From Prado023 sp032123675 (lineage in GTDB: Bacteria > Actinomycetota > Actinomycetes > S36-B12 > CAIYMF01), in assembly GCA_032123675.1 (NCBI GenBank), contig JAQBEX010000216.1:1-33758 (forward strand): a stretch of 33,758 bases of DNA. Direction: 5' to 3'. Both the position numbers and the translations under genes were made by a program. Under the pieces are notes generated by a model. That model worked only from the letters and a program-made list of their open reading frames with translations. It made no database searches and was not told the origin of the DNA. Shown one piece after another: positions 7,605-15,777 of the stretch. How positions within the stretch are numbered: position 1 is the first letter of the stretch; every line of letters begins with the position of its first letter.

Positions 7605-8588
7605 TCAGGATGTCGGCGGTTGCGGTGGCGCCGCTGGGGGTTGCCCCGGGTCCGCGGGCGGCTGCTGGGGCCCTGCGGGGGGTTGCTCGGGGCCGAGGAT
7701 GGTGGCCAACTGGTTCGCGGCCGTGTTGACGGCAGCTGCCGATGCTCCCAGCGACTCAGGGTTGGCTGTTCCCGAACTGACCAGGGCGACGTGCGCACCG
7801 ACCGACGAGCGCACCTGCGTGGTCGCCGAGGCGATCGACTGCGCGACCTGTGCCCTGCCGTCATCCGGGGCATCGGCCACCAGTGCGACCAGGTTGGCGT
7901 CGAGCTGGTTGAGCGTGGGCTGGGCGCCGGCCCAGTCCTGGATCACTGCCGGGGTGGGGGCGGCCGGATTGGTCAGGGCGGGCACCAGCTGGTGGACGAC
8001 CCACTGGGCCTGGGTGCGCTCGACATCGAGGCGCTCATCCCACGTGCGGCGACGTGACCCCACGATCAGGAACCCGATCAGCGCTGCGAGGGCGGTCAGC
8101 ACGGCGGCCAGGCCCAGCCACAGCGGCAGTGTGCTGTCACCGGACTCCGAGGCCTCGGCGGAGGCCGATGCACTGTCGCTGGCGGTCTCCGAGGGGGTCT
8201 CGCTCTCCGTTTCGGTGGGAGTCTCGGTGGGCTCCTGCGTCGCCTCGGTCGGCTCCTCCGTCGGCTCTTCCGTGGGCTCCTGGGTTGGGTCCTCGGTTGG
8301 CTCCTCCGTCGGCTCCTCTGTGGGGGCCTCGGTGGGCTCCTCCGTCGGCTCCTCCGTGGGGGCCTCGGTGGGCTCCTCGGTCGGCTCCTGCGTCGCGTCC
8401 GTGGGCTCTTCGGTTGGCTGCTCGGTCGGTTCTTCTGTGGGTTCAGCGGAGCGCGTGGGGGTGGGCAGTTCGATCGAGCCGGAGGGCAGCGCGCTCGGCA
8501 GCGTGATCTCCCCATCTGACCCACATCCGGACAGTGCCAGGGCGGCGACGATACCCGCCGCCCAGATGGTCGCCTTGCGCGCAGCCAT
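7605..8588 (-). CDS. Lipoprotein with Glu-Pro-Thr repeat linker and a transmembrane helix
   Basis: A 327-aa protein. It begins with a lipoprotein signal peptide and lipobox LALSGC (Cys22). Residues 49-128 are a low-complexity stretch built from EPTEEPTE-like units, followed by a Ser/Glu-rich part. A single helix at about 154-177 is followed by SRRR, then a ~125-residue Ala/Gln-rich domain and a Pro-rich tail. If Cys22 is lipidated outside, the helix would put the C-terminal domain in the cytoplasm. The ATG at 8588 has AGGAGGAAG upstream. No known family is recognised; the linker resembles those that span the cell wall. The DNA of the linker (about 8205-8445) is a degenerate tandem repeat that may vary in length. 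Confidence 0.75.
   Translation of the reverse strand: MAARKATIWAAGIVAALALSGCGSDGEITLPSALPSGSIELPTPTRSAEPTEEPTEQPTEEPTDATQEPTEEPTEAPTEEPTEEPTEAPTEEPTEEPTEDPTQEPTEEPTEEPTEATQEPTETPTETESETPSETASDSASASAEASESGDSTLPLWLGLAAVLTALAALIGFLIVGSRRRTWDERLDVERTQAQWVVHQLVPALTNPAAPTPAVIQDWAGAQPTLNQLDANLVALVADAPDDGRAQVAQSIASATTQVRSSVGAHVALVSSGTANPESLGASAAAVNTAANQLATILGPEQPPAGPQQPPADPGQPPAAPPQPPTS
8205..8445. repeat. Degenerate tandem repeat encoding the EPT linker
   Basis: Repeated units related to GGCTCCTCCGTCGGCTCCTC (plus strand), with periods of 12 or multiples of 12 nt, encode the EPTE/APTE/DPTQ units of the lipoprotein. One longer unit around 8318-8375 occurs twice almost unchanged, suggesting recent duplication by slippage. 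Confidence 0.75.
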
Positions 8589-8789
8589 GCTTCCTCCTGG
8601 TCGATTGCGGGGCCGATGCCCCAGTCGACGATCAACCTAACTGCGCGGGTCGCGAACGTCTGCTCGACGCGCGCAGTGCGCCCCTGGGGGACGTGCGAGG
8701 GCCCAGCCATGGGGGAGGAGGCGAGTCGCGACCGCGGCGCCACTCGCCCAGGGCGGTCGCAGGGCTGCCCACCCTGCACACAGCAGAAA

Positions 8790-8820
8790 TCCCGGGACAT
8801 CGCTTGACGATGCCCCGGGA
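8790..8820 (-). terminator. Rho-independent terminator of tRNA-His
   Basis: On the minus strand TCCCGGGGCATCG pairs with CGATGTCCCGGGA (13 pairs with one G-U) around the loop TCAAG and is followed directly by TTTC. It starts 9 nt after the encoded CCA of tRNA-His. This is the clearest classical terminator in the window. Confidence 0.88.
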
Positions 8821-8828
8821 CTTCACGG

Positions 8829-8905
8829 TGGGGTGAGTGACGGGACTTGAACCCGCGGCCACCTGGACCACAACCAGGTGCTCTACCAGCTGAGCTACAC
8901 CCACC
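8829..8905 (-). tRNA. tRNA-His (anticodon GTG)
   Basis: On the minus strand the gene reads GGTGGGTGTAGCTCAGCTGG; the anticodon stem-loop CCTGG-TTGTGGT-CCAGG gives anticodon GTG. The extra G at position -1 typical of tRNA-His is encoded and faces discriminator C73, followed by encoded CCA. The T-arm is CGCGGGTTCAAGTCCCG. Confidence 0.96.
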
Positions 8906-8951
8906 GTTTCCGCGCAGGATGATCACGCGGCAGGTCAGAAGTGTACCCGAC

Positions 8952-9599
8952 TCAGACCGTCGGCTCGGACGCGGAATCGGCTGCCCCGTGGTCAACGAGG
9001 TGGTGTGTGGCCGCTTCGCGTGCCTCGTCGGTCGACGGCCCCGGGGCTTCGACGAACAGGGTGTCGCGGTAGTAGCGCAGCTCCGCGATGGACTCCCGGG
9101 TATCGGCCAGCGCGCGATGGCCACCCGTCTTGGCCGGGGCACTGAAGTACGACCGTGGGTACCACCGTCGGGCCAGCTCCTTGATGCTTGACACGTCGAT
9201 CAGCCGGTAGTGCATGTGCTCATCGAGCTCGGGCAGGTGTCGGGCGAGGAAGCTGCGGTCGACGTAGACGCTCGACCCGGCCAGCGGCGCCTGGCGTGCC
9301 TCGGGGACATGGCCGCGCACATAGGCCAGCACTGCCGCCCCGGCCTCCGCCAGCGGCACTCCATCGGGGATGTCGGTGAGCAGCCCCGACTCGGTGTGCA
9401 TGGACACCACGACCTCGTCCATGCCGTCGAGGATTCCGAGATCGGGTGGACGCACGACCAGGGAGATCCCGGCATCGAGCTCGTTGAGCTCCGCGTCGGT
9501 CACGATCGCAGCGATCTCAACGATCTCGTCGGTAGCCGGGTCGAGCCCGGTCATCTCCAGGTCGATCCAGACCAGGCGGTCCTTGCGGGCATCAGTCAC
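8952..9599 (-). CDS. orn: Oligoribonuclease
   Basis: A 215-aa DEDDh 3'-5' exonuclease that degrades two- to five-nucleotide RNAs, the last step of mRNA turnover. The Exo I motif is WIDLEMTGLD with Asp13 and Glu15; the third acidic residue is Asp114 (YVDRSFLARHLPELD) and the Exo III motif GHRALADTRESI supplies His161 and Asp166. The body matches Orn over its full length, with a short acidic tail added at the C-terminus. The start is GTG at 9599; there is no ribosome site, but a TAGGCT box ends 7 nt before it, so the message is probably leaderless. That -10 overlaps the stop codon of the upstream CBS gene, so orn can be transcribed apart from it. Confidence 0.95.
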   Translation of the reverse strand: MTDARKDRLVWIDLEMTGLDPATDEIVEIAAIVTDAELNELDAGISLVVRPPDLGILDGMDEVVVSMHTESGLLTDIPDGVPLAEAGAAVLAYVRGHVPEARQAPLAGSSVYVDRSFLARHLPELDEHMHYRLIDVSSIKELARRWYPRSYFSAPAKTGGHRALADTRESIAELRYYRDTLFVEAPGPSTDEAREAATHHLVDHGAADSASEPTV

Positions 9600-9606
9600 G
9601 CGGAGA

Positions 9607-9612
9607 AGCCTA
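9607..9612 (-). promoter_or_regulatory. -10 box of orn (leaderless)
   Basis: TAGGCT on the minus strand with 7 nt to the GTG start codon of orn and no ribosome-binding site between. It includes the TAG stop codon of the upstream CBS gene. A clear -35 is not seen. Confidence 0.5.
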
Positions 9613-10098
9613 CGTGCTCCTGGCCCCGTCGTCGGCCCACCAGCGCACCAGGTCCGACCCGGTCACGATGCCCACGAGGCGGTCTCCGGCATCCACGACC
9701 GGGACGGCCTCTGCGGAGTAGCGGGCCATCAGCCGTGCCACGTCGGACAACGGGGCGGTGTCTCGGACTGATCGGGCCGGTGCCCGCGAGAGCAGCTCGC
9801 CGACGCCGCGATTGCGCATGCGCTCCTCGGACACCGGGATGTCGGTCAGGATCATCCGGTCGGAGATGATGCCCAGGCAGCGGCTGTCATCGACGACCGC
9901 CAGGTGGCGCAGGCCCGAGACGCTCAGCAACTGCCAGGCATCCCAGAGGCTCTCGGTGACATCGATGGTCAGCACCGGGCGGGACATGGCCTGGCTCACC
10001 ACGGCGCGTGCCCACTCGACCCCACGGCGCCGGGCGGCCATCTCGCCGTGGGTGGATGGAGATGGAAGGGTCACACCCTCTGTCGTCGATATGTCCAT
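9610..10098 (-). CDS. CBS-domain pair protein
   Basis: A 162-aa soluble protein made of two CBS motifs: one at about residues 38-95 (AMSRPVLTIDVTESLWDAW, then LGIISDRMIL) and one at about 105-158 (VGIVTGSDLVRWW). Such pairs bind adenine nucleotides and act as energy or ligand sensors; the partner is unknown. ATG 10098 has GGAGG six bases upstream, better than the longer GTG form. It lies 11 nt upstream of orn on the same strand and 105 nt downstream of the hexosaminidase gene. DRMILTDIP and the degenerate second motif suggest a stand-alone regulatory protein rather than an IMPDH fragment. Confidence 0.88.
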   Translation of the reverse strand: MDISTTEGVTLPSPSTHGEMAARRRGVEWARAVVSQAMSRPVLTIDVTESLWDAWQLLSVSGLRHLAVVDDSRCLGIISDRMILTDIPVSEERMRNRGVGELLSRAPARSVRDTAPLSDVARLMARYSAEAVPVVDAGDRLVGIVTGSDLVRWWADDGARST

Positions 10099-10203
10099 GC
10101 ACCGCCTCCACCGCGCTCGCCTGTTGACCAAGCATCGCGCACCTGGGGTGCGGGCTCTCAGGGGCAGGAGGCCCCGAGGTGGGGGACCTAAGTCACGAGG
10201 GCG

Positions 10204-11880
10204 TCAGGGCGGCTCCGGGGTCCCCGCAGTGGAATCAAGGATTCCCAGGACCTCGTCGATGGGGTGCACGCCGAGGGGTGCCCGGCGCCCGGTCCCGCCG
10301 CGCTGCCAGGGCCTCGGGCCGCCCAGCGGACGATGGTTGACGTGTCGGGCGTCGAGCCTCGCGACGTGGGCCTGGAGATCCGGACCCTCGGACGCCGGGT
10401 CCAGCGGCGTACCCCGCCACAGGTTGGCGGCCAGCACCGACAGGCGTGGGAAGGCGCGGTACTCGCGGCTGCCCGCATCCGGGGTGTACTCGGTCCAGAG
10501 CTGCCCCTGGCCGCCGAGGACGCGCCCCGGGCTGCCGGGCGCAGCCGGCTCCGGAACCCATGGGGCCACCTGCTCGATCCCCAGCGGCGCTCCGATGGAC
10601 AGCGGCTCATCCGGTCCCGTCGCCTCGGCGTAGTCGAGGTAGGTCGGTAGCACCGGGGTCATCACCACCTGGTGTCCGGCTGCCGCAGCCGCGTGCCCCA
10701 CGGCGACCGAACGCCACGGCATGACGACCGTCGCTGTGGGCAGCCCACCAGCCACGAAGGCGTCGTCCCAGGCGATCGGGGTCCGCCCGAGCCCGAGGAC
10801 GGTGCGGGCCAGCTGTGCGTTCACGGCCCTGCGCAGCCCCTCCACACCACCATGTGCGCTCGCGGCGGCCAGCACCTCCGGCGATTGCCGCCACATGGTC
10901 AGCTCGGCCTCGTCGCCACCGATGTGCAGGTAGGGGGAGTCGATCGCGTCGGCGACCTCGCCGAGCAGTGTTGCCACGATCCCCATCGCGTCCGGCAAGG
11001 GGGAGATGGTGCGGCCCAGCAGGCCCCAGCGGGGCTCCACCCGCTGGGGTGGGCAGCCCGGGACCCCGAGTTCGGGGATCGCTGCGAGCAGTGCGCTGGC
11101 GTGGCCGGGGAGATCCACTTCCGGCACGATCGTCACGCCGCACCGGGCGGCATGGTCGGTGATCTCGCGCAGGTCGGCGGTGGTGTAGAAGCCGCCATGG
11201 GGCGTGTTGTCAAGCCTCGAGGGCTCGAGGTCCTCCCGGCCCTGGCTGTGGCCGACCCAGGTCGAGGCCCGCCATGACGCGATCTCAGCCAGCGCCGGGT
11301 GGCTGGGCGACTCGACCCGCCAGCCCTGGTCATCGGTGAGGTGCAGGTGCAGCCGGTTGAGCCGGTGCATCGCGGCCAGCTCGATCCAGCGCAGCACCTC
11401 AGGCACCGGCGCGAAGTGCCGGCTGACGTCGAGCATGAACCCCCGGTACTCGAAGGCTGGGGCATCGCTGATCGAGGTCAGCGGCAGCCGCCAGTCGTCG
11501 CGGCGGGTGGCCGTCGCGCGCCACGCGTCCGCGGGCAGCAGCTGACGGATGGTGGTCACCGCCTGCAGCGCACCGAGCCGGCTGCTGGCGGCGATCCGGA
11601 TGCCCGAGCTGGTGATGTCCAGCCGGTAGCCCTCCTGCGCGAGGTCCGGGTCGGCAACCGTGTGGATGTGCAGCGTCGCACTGGCGCTCGCGCGGGAATT
11701 GGCCGACGCGGCGCCGCCCGCGGGCCCCGGGAGCGGATCGAGGACCCGTAGGCCATGGCGCACCTGCTCGGTCCACGGCCCGTCGACGATGGGGGCCTGG
11801 TCCAGGATGAGCCAACCGGTGGAGATTGCCCGGCGGGGCGGCCACAGAGATGCGACGGTCATGGGCATGGGACGCATCAT
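10204..11880 (-). CDS. Beta-N-acetylhexosaminidase, glycoside hydrolase family 20
   Basis: A 558-aa protein. After an N-terminal GH20b-like alpha/beta domain (to about residue 140) the TIM barrel begins at YRGFMLDVSRHF, passes through LHLHLTDDQGWR and VPEVDLPGHASA, and reaches the catalytic pair Asp323-Glu324 in HIGGDEAEL. In GH20 the Asp orients the substrate acetamido group and the Glu is the acid/base. It would release terminal GlcNAc or GalNAc from chitin fragments, glycans or recycled wall sugars. No signal peptide is visible, so it is probably cytoplasmic. The start is uncertain (ATG at 11880, 11877, 11868 or 11862; none has a good ribosome site). It is divergent from the next gene. Confidence 0.92.
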   Translation of the reverse strand: MMRPMPMTVASLWPPRRAISTGWLILDQAPIVDGPWTEQVRHGLRVLDPLPGPAGGAASANSRASASATLHIHTVADPDLAQEGYRLDITSSGIRIAASSRLGALQAVTTIRQLLPADAWRATATRRDDWRLPLTSISDAPAFEYRGFMLDVSRHFAPVPEVLRWIELAAMHRLNRLHLHLTDDQGWRVESPSHPALAEIASWRASTWVGHSQGREDLEPSRLDNTPHGGFYTTADLREITDHAARCGVTIVPEVDLPGHASALLAAIPELGVPGCPPQRVEPRWGLLGRTISPLPDAMGIVATLLGEVADAIDSPYLHIGGDEAELTMWRQSPEVLAAASAHGGVEGLRRAVNAQLARTVLGLGRTPIAWDDAFVAGGLPTATVVMPWRSVAVGHAAAAAGHQVVMTPVLPTYLDYAEATGPDEPLSIGAPLGIEQVAPWVPEPAAPGSPGRVLGGQGQLWTEYTPDAGSREYRAFPRLSVLAANLWRGTPLDPASEGPDLQAHVARLDARHVNHRPLGGPRPWQRGGTGRRAPLGVHPIDEVLGILDSTAGTPEPP

Positions 11881-12017
11881 GGCTGAGAACCGGTGCCCAG
11901 TGGACCCTGAACGCCCGGGGGCGTTCGCGGTGGGTGCCCGGATTGGCCGGTCGAGCCCTCGGCGCCCGGCCAGAGTCGTGGACGCGTCCCGCCCGACCGT
12001 CGTGTGAGGATCGCTCC

Positions 12018-12842
12018 ATGCACCTCTACCCGGACCTCGCCGCCCCCCGGAACCGCCAGATCTCGCGCGACGTGCTCGTCGTGATGGCCCTTGTGCTCTT
12101 CGCCCTCTTCGCGTGGGCGGTGCACGGCGCCGTGATGTCGCTGACCGCCATCAGCGCCGGCTTCACCGCCAACGCTGCGGGCGCCCAGGCGTCCTGGAGC
12201 TCTGCGGGCAACACGCTGTCCCGGATCCCGTTCGTCGGTGATGACCTGCAGAGGTCGCTGGAGGACCTGTCTGATGCCACGCTGGGCAGTGCGGTGGAGT
12301 CCGGGAACTCGATCACCGAGGCTGTCACGACGGCTGCCAACGTCCTGGCGTTCGTGACGTTCGCGGCGCCGGCCGCGGTCCTGCTCGTCCTGTTCCTGCC
12401 ACGCCGGTGGGATCGGTCCCGAGCGTGGGCGGCTGCGGACCGGGTGCTCTCCCCGATCGAGGTCAACCCCGACTCGGGGGTGGTTCGGCGTGCTGCGCCG
12501 GCGGCCGACCCTGAACCGGCGCCCGAGTCGGCGCCGGCTGCCGACCCCGAACCGGCGGCCGTGTCCGAGCCGGCGGCCGACCCCGGCGAGGTCCAGCACG
12601 ACACCGTCGTCCTGCCGTGGGGAGCACCTGGTGCGGGGATCCCGACCGGGTCGGTGCGCACGGGGCCAGCGCTGGTGGCGTTCCCGCCCGACGAGCTGAT
12701 GGCTCTTCGGGCCCTGTGCGACCTGCCCTTCGTGGACCTGGTCCGCTACACCCCACGCCCGTTCGAGGCGTTCTACGCCGGGGACTATGCCCCGCTGATC
12801 CGGGCGCTCTACGCCCACGAGGGACTCGAACCGCCGATGTGA
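12018..12842 (+). CDS. Two-helix membrane protein with Pro/Ala-rich linker, unknown function
   Basis: A 274-aa protein with a helix near residues 19-43, an extracytoplasmic loop of about 60 residues, a second helix near 108-130 ending LPRRW, then a cytoplasmic tail. The tail contains imperfect repeats of PAADPEPAP at about 163-196 and a conserved-looking end with FPPDELMALRALCDLPF and VDLVRYTPRPFEAFYAGDY. I do not recognise the family. ATG 12018 follows GAGG at 12005-12008. It is divergent from the hexosaminidase and convergent with the thioesterase. The tail might be a protein-binding domain; this is a guess from its position. Confidence 0.75.
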   Translation: MHLYPDLAAPRNRQISRDVLVVMALVLFALFAWAVHGAVMSLTAISAGFTANAAGAQASWSSAGNTLSRIPFVGDDLQRSLEDLSDATLGSAVESGNSITEAVTTAANVLAFVTFAAPAAVLLVLFLPRRWDRSRAWAAADRVLSPIEVNPDSGVVRRAAPAADPEPAPESAPAADPEPAAVSEPAADPGEVQHDTVVLPWGAPGAGIPTGSVRTGPALVAFPPDELMALRALCDLPFVDLVRYTPRPFEAFYAGDYAPLIRALYAHEGLEPPM

Positions 12843-12878
12843 GCCGCGGCGCGCGGCTCCAGCCGGGGCTGCCCGGGA

Positions 12879-13298
12879 TCAGGCGAGCTCGTCCAGGAAG
12901 TCGCGCAGGGGGCCCTCGATGGGAGCTGCCCGGCCGGTCGACTTGTCGACGTAGACAACGGTGATGTCGGCCTCGACCACCGGCCGGCCGGATGCCGACA
13001 GCCGGATCTCCTGGTGGATGATGGCACTGCGGGCGCTGACCGCACCGAGCCGTGATGCGATCGTCAGCTGCTCGCCGATCCCAGCGGGATAGCGGTAGTC
13101 GATCTCCATCCGGACGAGGACCATCGAGTGGCCGGCACCGAGCAGGGCGCCGAGGTCCGCCCGCTGCTCGAACCAACCCCACCGGGCCTCTTCGAGGAAC
13201 TCCAGGTACCGGGCGTTGTTGACGTGGCCGTAGAGGTCGAGGTGGTAGCCGCGGACGGTCATCGTCATCTCATTCGGAGCCGTGCCCGGTTGGTCCAT
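12879..13298 (-). CDS. Acyl-CoA thioesterase, hotdog fold (4HBT/YbgC type)
   Basis: A 139-aa protein with the YbgC/4-hydroxybenzoyl-CoA thioesterase signature DLYGHVNNARYLEFLEEAR; Asp21 is the expected catalytic residue. Length and the ending VVYVDKSTGRAAPI fit the family. It would hydrolyse a short acyl-CoA; the exact substrate cannot be told. ATG at 13298 is preferred: a TAGCGT box (13306-13311) sits 7 nt before it, suggesting a leaderless message; a GTG three codons upstream and an ATG ten codons downstream are alternatives. It is divergent from the spermidine-synthase-like gene. Confidence 0.9.
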   Translation of the reverse strand: MDQPGTAPNEMTMTVRGYHLDLYGHVNNARYLEFLEEARWGWFEQRADLGALLGAGHSMVLVRMEIDYRYPAGIGEQLTIASRLGAVSARSAIIHQEIRLSASGRPVVEADITVVYVDKSTGRAAPIEGPLRDFLDELA

Positions 13299-13305
13299 GA
13301 CCCGC

Positions 13306-13311
13306 ACGCTA
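13306..13311 (-). promoter_or_regulatory. -10 box of the thioesterase gene (leaderless)
   Basis: TAGCGT on the minus strand, 7 nt before ATG 13298, with no ribosome-binding site between. The -35 region is weak. Confidence 0.45.
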
Positions 13312-13401
13312 CTCGCAGCCCGGACAGCTGATCAGTGGGTCCGCACCCCGAGGGGCTGGGCGGGGCGATGGGCCACGCCCACGCCGGGCCCGGCCGAGCC
13401 C

Positions 13402-13407
13402 TACGGT
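13402..13407 (+). promoter_or_regulatory. -10 box of the spermidine-synthase-like gene (leaderless)
   Basis: TACGGT, then 6 nt, then ATG 13414. There is no ribosome-binding site, so the message would begin at or next to the start codon. Confidence 0.45.
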
Positions 13408-13413
13408 GTGCCC

Positions 13414-15501
13414 ATGGTGGTCTCGCAGGCACCGCTGCGGCTGGTGCTCGGCAGCGCGCTGATGCTCTTCGTCGAGCTGGCGCTGATCCGCTGGCTCGGG
13501 GCGAACATCCTGCACCTGTCCTACTTCTCGAACATCGTGCTGCTCGGATCGTTCCTGGGGATCGGCCTTGGATTCCTGCGTGCCCGGCGTGGCGCCCAGC
13601 CGCCGATCTGGTTCCCGCCACTGCTGGCCGTGACTGTCATGGGCGTGCTGGCCCTCGACCTGGGCGTGGACCGGTCGAACTCGGATCTCATCTTCTTCAC
13701 ATCGTTGTCATCGACCGGCCCACCGGCCTGGGTGGTGCTGCCGATCGTCTTCGTGGTTGTCGCGGCCGTGCTCTTCGGCCCCGGCTTCCTGGTCGGGCAG
13801 TGCTTCTTCGAGCTGCCCCGATTGACCGCCTACCGTCTTGACCTGATCGGTTCGCTGATTGGGATCGGGTCCTTCACCCTGTTGAGCTTCCTGGGCGCCC
13901 CGTCGCTGGCCTGGGGCGTCGTCGTCGGAGTGCTTGCCCTTCTGCTGTACTGGCCCGCGCGCCAGGTGCGAGCGGAGCCGCGCTCGGAGCCGGAACCGCC
14001 GATCTTCCCCGCGATCAGCGGGGTCGGGCTGGTCCTCGTCGGGCTGAGCGCCGCGGTGCTCATTGGATTCCTCGCCCGGGAGTCCGCCCAGCCCGGTGTG
14101 CGCTGGTCGCCGTACTACAAGATCGAGACCGAGACCCAGCAGACGACGATCGGTGAGTACACCACGATCATCGCCAACGGAGTCCCCCATCAGGCCGTGA
14201 CCGATGTTGACGCCCGCGTCGAATTCGAGCCCTTCTACGCCGTTCCCTACCAGCGTTCGCAGCGAACCGATCCGGGGCGGGTGCTGGTCGTGGGGGCTGG
14301 GACCGGTACGGACGTCGCCCTGGCACTGCGGCAGGGGGCGACCGGCGTGGACGCGGTCGAGATCGACCCGCGGATCCGCGACATCGGGCGGGACATCAAC
14401 CCGAACCGCCCCTTCGACGACCCCCGGGTCAGCGTCCACATCAACGACGGCCGGGCGTTCATCGAGCAGGCGCCGGGTCCCTACGACACGATCCTGTTCG
14501 CGCTGCCGGACTCGCTGACCCTCGTGGCCGGGGCCAGCCAGCTCCGACTGGAGTCCTACCTGTTCACCGAACCGGCCCTGCAGCGGGTGCGCGAACTCCT
14601 GGCTGACGACGGCGTGTTCGCGATGTACAACTACTACCGCGAGCCCTGGCTGGTCGGTCGCCTCGGGGCGACGATCTCTGCGGCGTTCGGCCATGACCCG
14701 TGCATCGACCTGAACCGGGACTACAACTCCGCGACCCTGGTGGCCAGCGTGGACGAGTCGATGCAGCGCTGCTCGGCAGAGGATCACGCGGCTGCCCTCA
14801 TGGCCGGGGCGCCCGCGCCGGTCGATGACAACCGGCCCTTCCTGTACCTGCGCACCCCGCACATCCCCGGTTTCTACCTGGCCGTCCTCGCGGTGATTCT
14901 CGGCATCAGCCTGATCGCGGTGCGCGGGGCGGTGGGCAGCCTGCGTCGCACCCGCCAGTATGCCGACCTGTTCCTCCTCGGGGCCGCCTTCCTGCTGCTG
15001 GAGACGCGGGCGATCACGATGTTCGCGCTGCTGTTCGGGACCACGTGGTTGGTGAACGCGATCGTGTTCGGCGGGATCCTGCTGGCCGTGCTGGCCGCGG
15101 TGGAGTTCACGGCCTGGATGAAGCGGACCGGCCGGTCGCAGCGCATCTCCCTGCCGATTGCCTACGCAGTGCTCCTGGCCTCGATCGCCGTGGTCTGGCT
15201 GATCCCGCTCGCCGCCCTGCTGCAGTTGCCGGTGCCGCTGCGCGTGGTCGCGGCCACGGCCATCACCTTCATGCCGGTGTTCACGGCCAACGTGGTGTTC
15301 GCATCCCGGTTCGACGAAGCCCCGGATCCATCGATCTCCTTCGGGATCAACCTGCTGGGGGCCATGCTCGGTGGCGCCCTGGAGTACCTGGCGCTGCTGA
15401 CCGGGTACCGCGAGCTGCTGCTCGTGGCCGTGGGCCTCTACGTCGGTGCTCTCGCACTCGGGCAGCGGCAGCGGCGCCGCATGGTGGTGTCCGCCGGCTG
15501 A
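13414..15501 (+). CDS. Membrane-bound spermidine-synthase-like methyltransferase-fold protein
   Basis: A 695-aa protein in three parts: about seven membrane helices (residues 7-230), a soluble Rossmann domain of the spermidine synthase superfamily (about 245-490), and a second set of about seven helices (about 495-690). The nucleotide loop is VLVVGAGTGTD (290-300) and the acidic residue after strand 2 is Glu316 in VEIDP. At the usual catalytic segment it has FALPDSLTL instead of the aspartate-rich (V/I)xDxxDP of true spermidine synthases, so polyamine synthesis is not assured. Substrate is unknown. ATG 13414 is preferred over an upstream frame extension because of the leaderless-type -10 before it and because helix 1 starts directly after it. 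Confidence 0.82.
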   Translation: MVVSQAPLRLVLGSALMLFVELALIRWLGANILHLSYFSNIVLLGSFLGIGLGFLRARRGAQPPIWFPPLLAVTVMGVLALDLGVDRSNSDLIFFTSLSSTGPPAWVVLPIVFVVVAAVLFGPGFLVGQCFFELPRLTAYRLDLIGSLIGIGSFTLLSFLGAPSLAWGVVVGVLALLLYWPARQVRAEPRSEPEPPIFPAISGVGLVLVGLSAAVLIGFLARESAQPGVRWSPYYKIETETQQTTIGEYTTIIANGVPHQAVTDVDARVEFEPFYAVPYQRSQRTDPGRVLVVGAGTGTDVALALRQGATGVDAVEIDPRIRDIGRDINPNRPFDDPRVSVHINDGRAFIEQAPGPYDTILFALPDSLTLVAGASQLRLESYLFTEPALQRVRELLADDGVFAMYNYYREPWLVGRLGATISAAFGHDPCIDLNRDYNSATLVASVDESMQRCSAEDHAAALMAGAPAPVDDNRPFLYLRTPHIPGFYLAVLAVILGISLIAVRGAVGSLRRTRQYADLFLLGAAFLLLETRAITMFALLFGTTWLVNAIVFGGILLAVLAAVEFTAWMKRTGRSQRISLPIAYAVLLASIAVVWLIPLAALLQLPVPLRVVAATAITFMPVFTANVVFASRFDEAPDPSISFGINLLGAMLGGALEYLALLTGYRELLLVAVGLYVGALALGQRQRRRMVVSAG

Positions 15502-15588
15502 GCCGGCCACTGCTCACCGCTGGGGCGTGCGACTGGCGCCCCGGTGGTGGTGGCCCCGGCGTGCCGGCGGACCCTCCGGGTCGACTCA

Positions 15589-15638
15589 CGATCCGTGCGG
15601 GTTGGCGACCTTCTATGGTCGGCAACCCACACGGATCG
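15589..15638. terminator. 22-bp inverted repeat between convergent genes
   Basis: The left arm 15589-15610 (CGATCCGTGCGGGTTG...) is the reverse complement of the right arm 15617-15638 (...CAACCCACACGGATCG) at 20 of 22 positions, with the 6-nt loop TTCTAT. It stands between the stop codons of two convergent genes, which fits a bidirectional terminator. The length is unusual. The rest of 15502-15777 shows nothing else I can support. Confidence 0.75.
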
Positions 15639-15777
15639 CGGGCGAGGCGGGTGCGGGTCCCGACCATTGCGGTGCCAGGACCGGAGCGGCCCGGTGGTGG
15701 GCCGTGCGGTCGGCCTGGACATCCGCGCCGAGGGGGTGCACGAGGTTCTGGGGCCCGCCGCAGCAGCCGCGAGGGAT

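Noticed and set aside
8205..8445. Possible CRISPR or direct-repeat array
   Set aside because: The repeats are codon-based EPT units in frame with the lipoprotein, without spacers.
8632..8904. Open frame beginning MGVAQLVEHL
   Set aside because: It is read through tRNA-His and its terminator.
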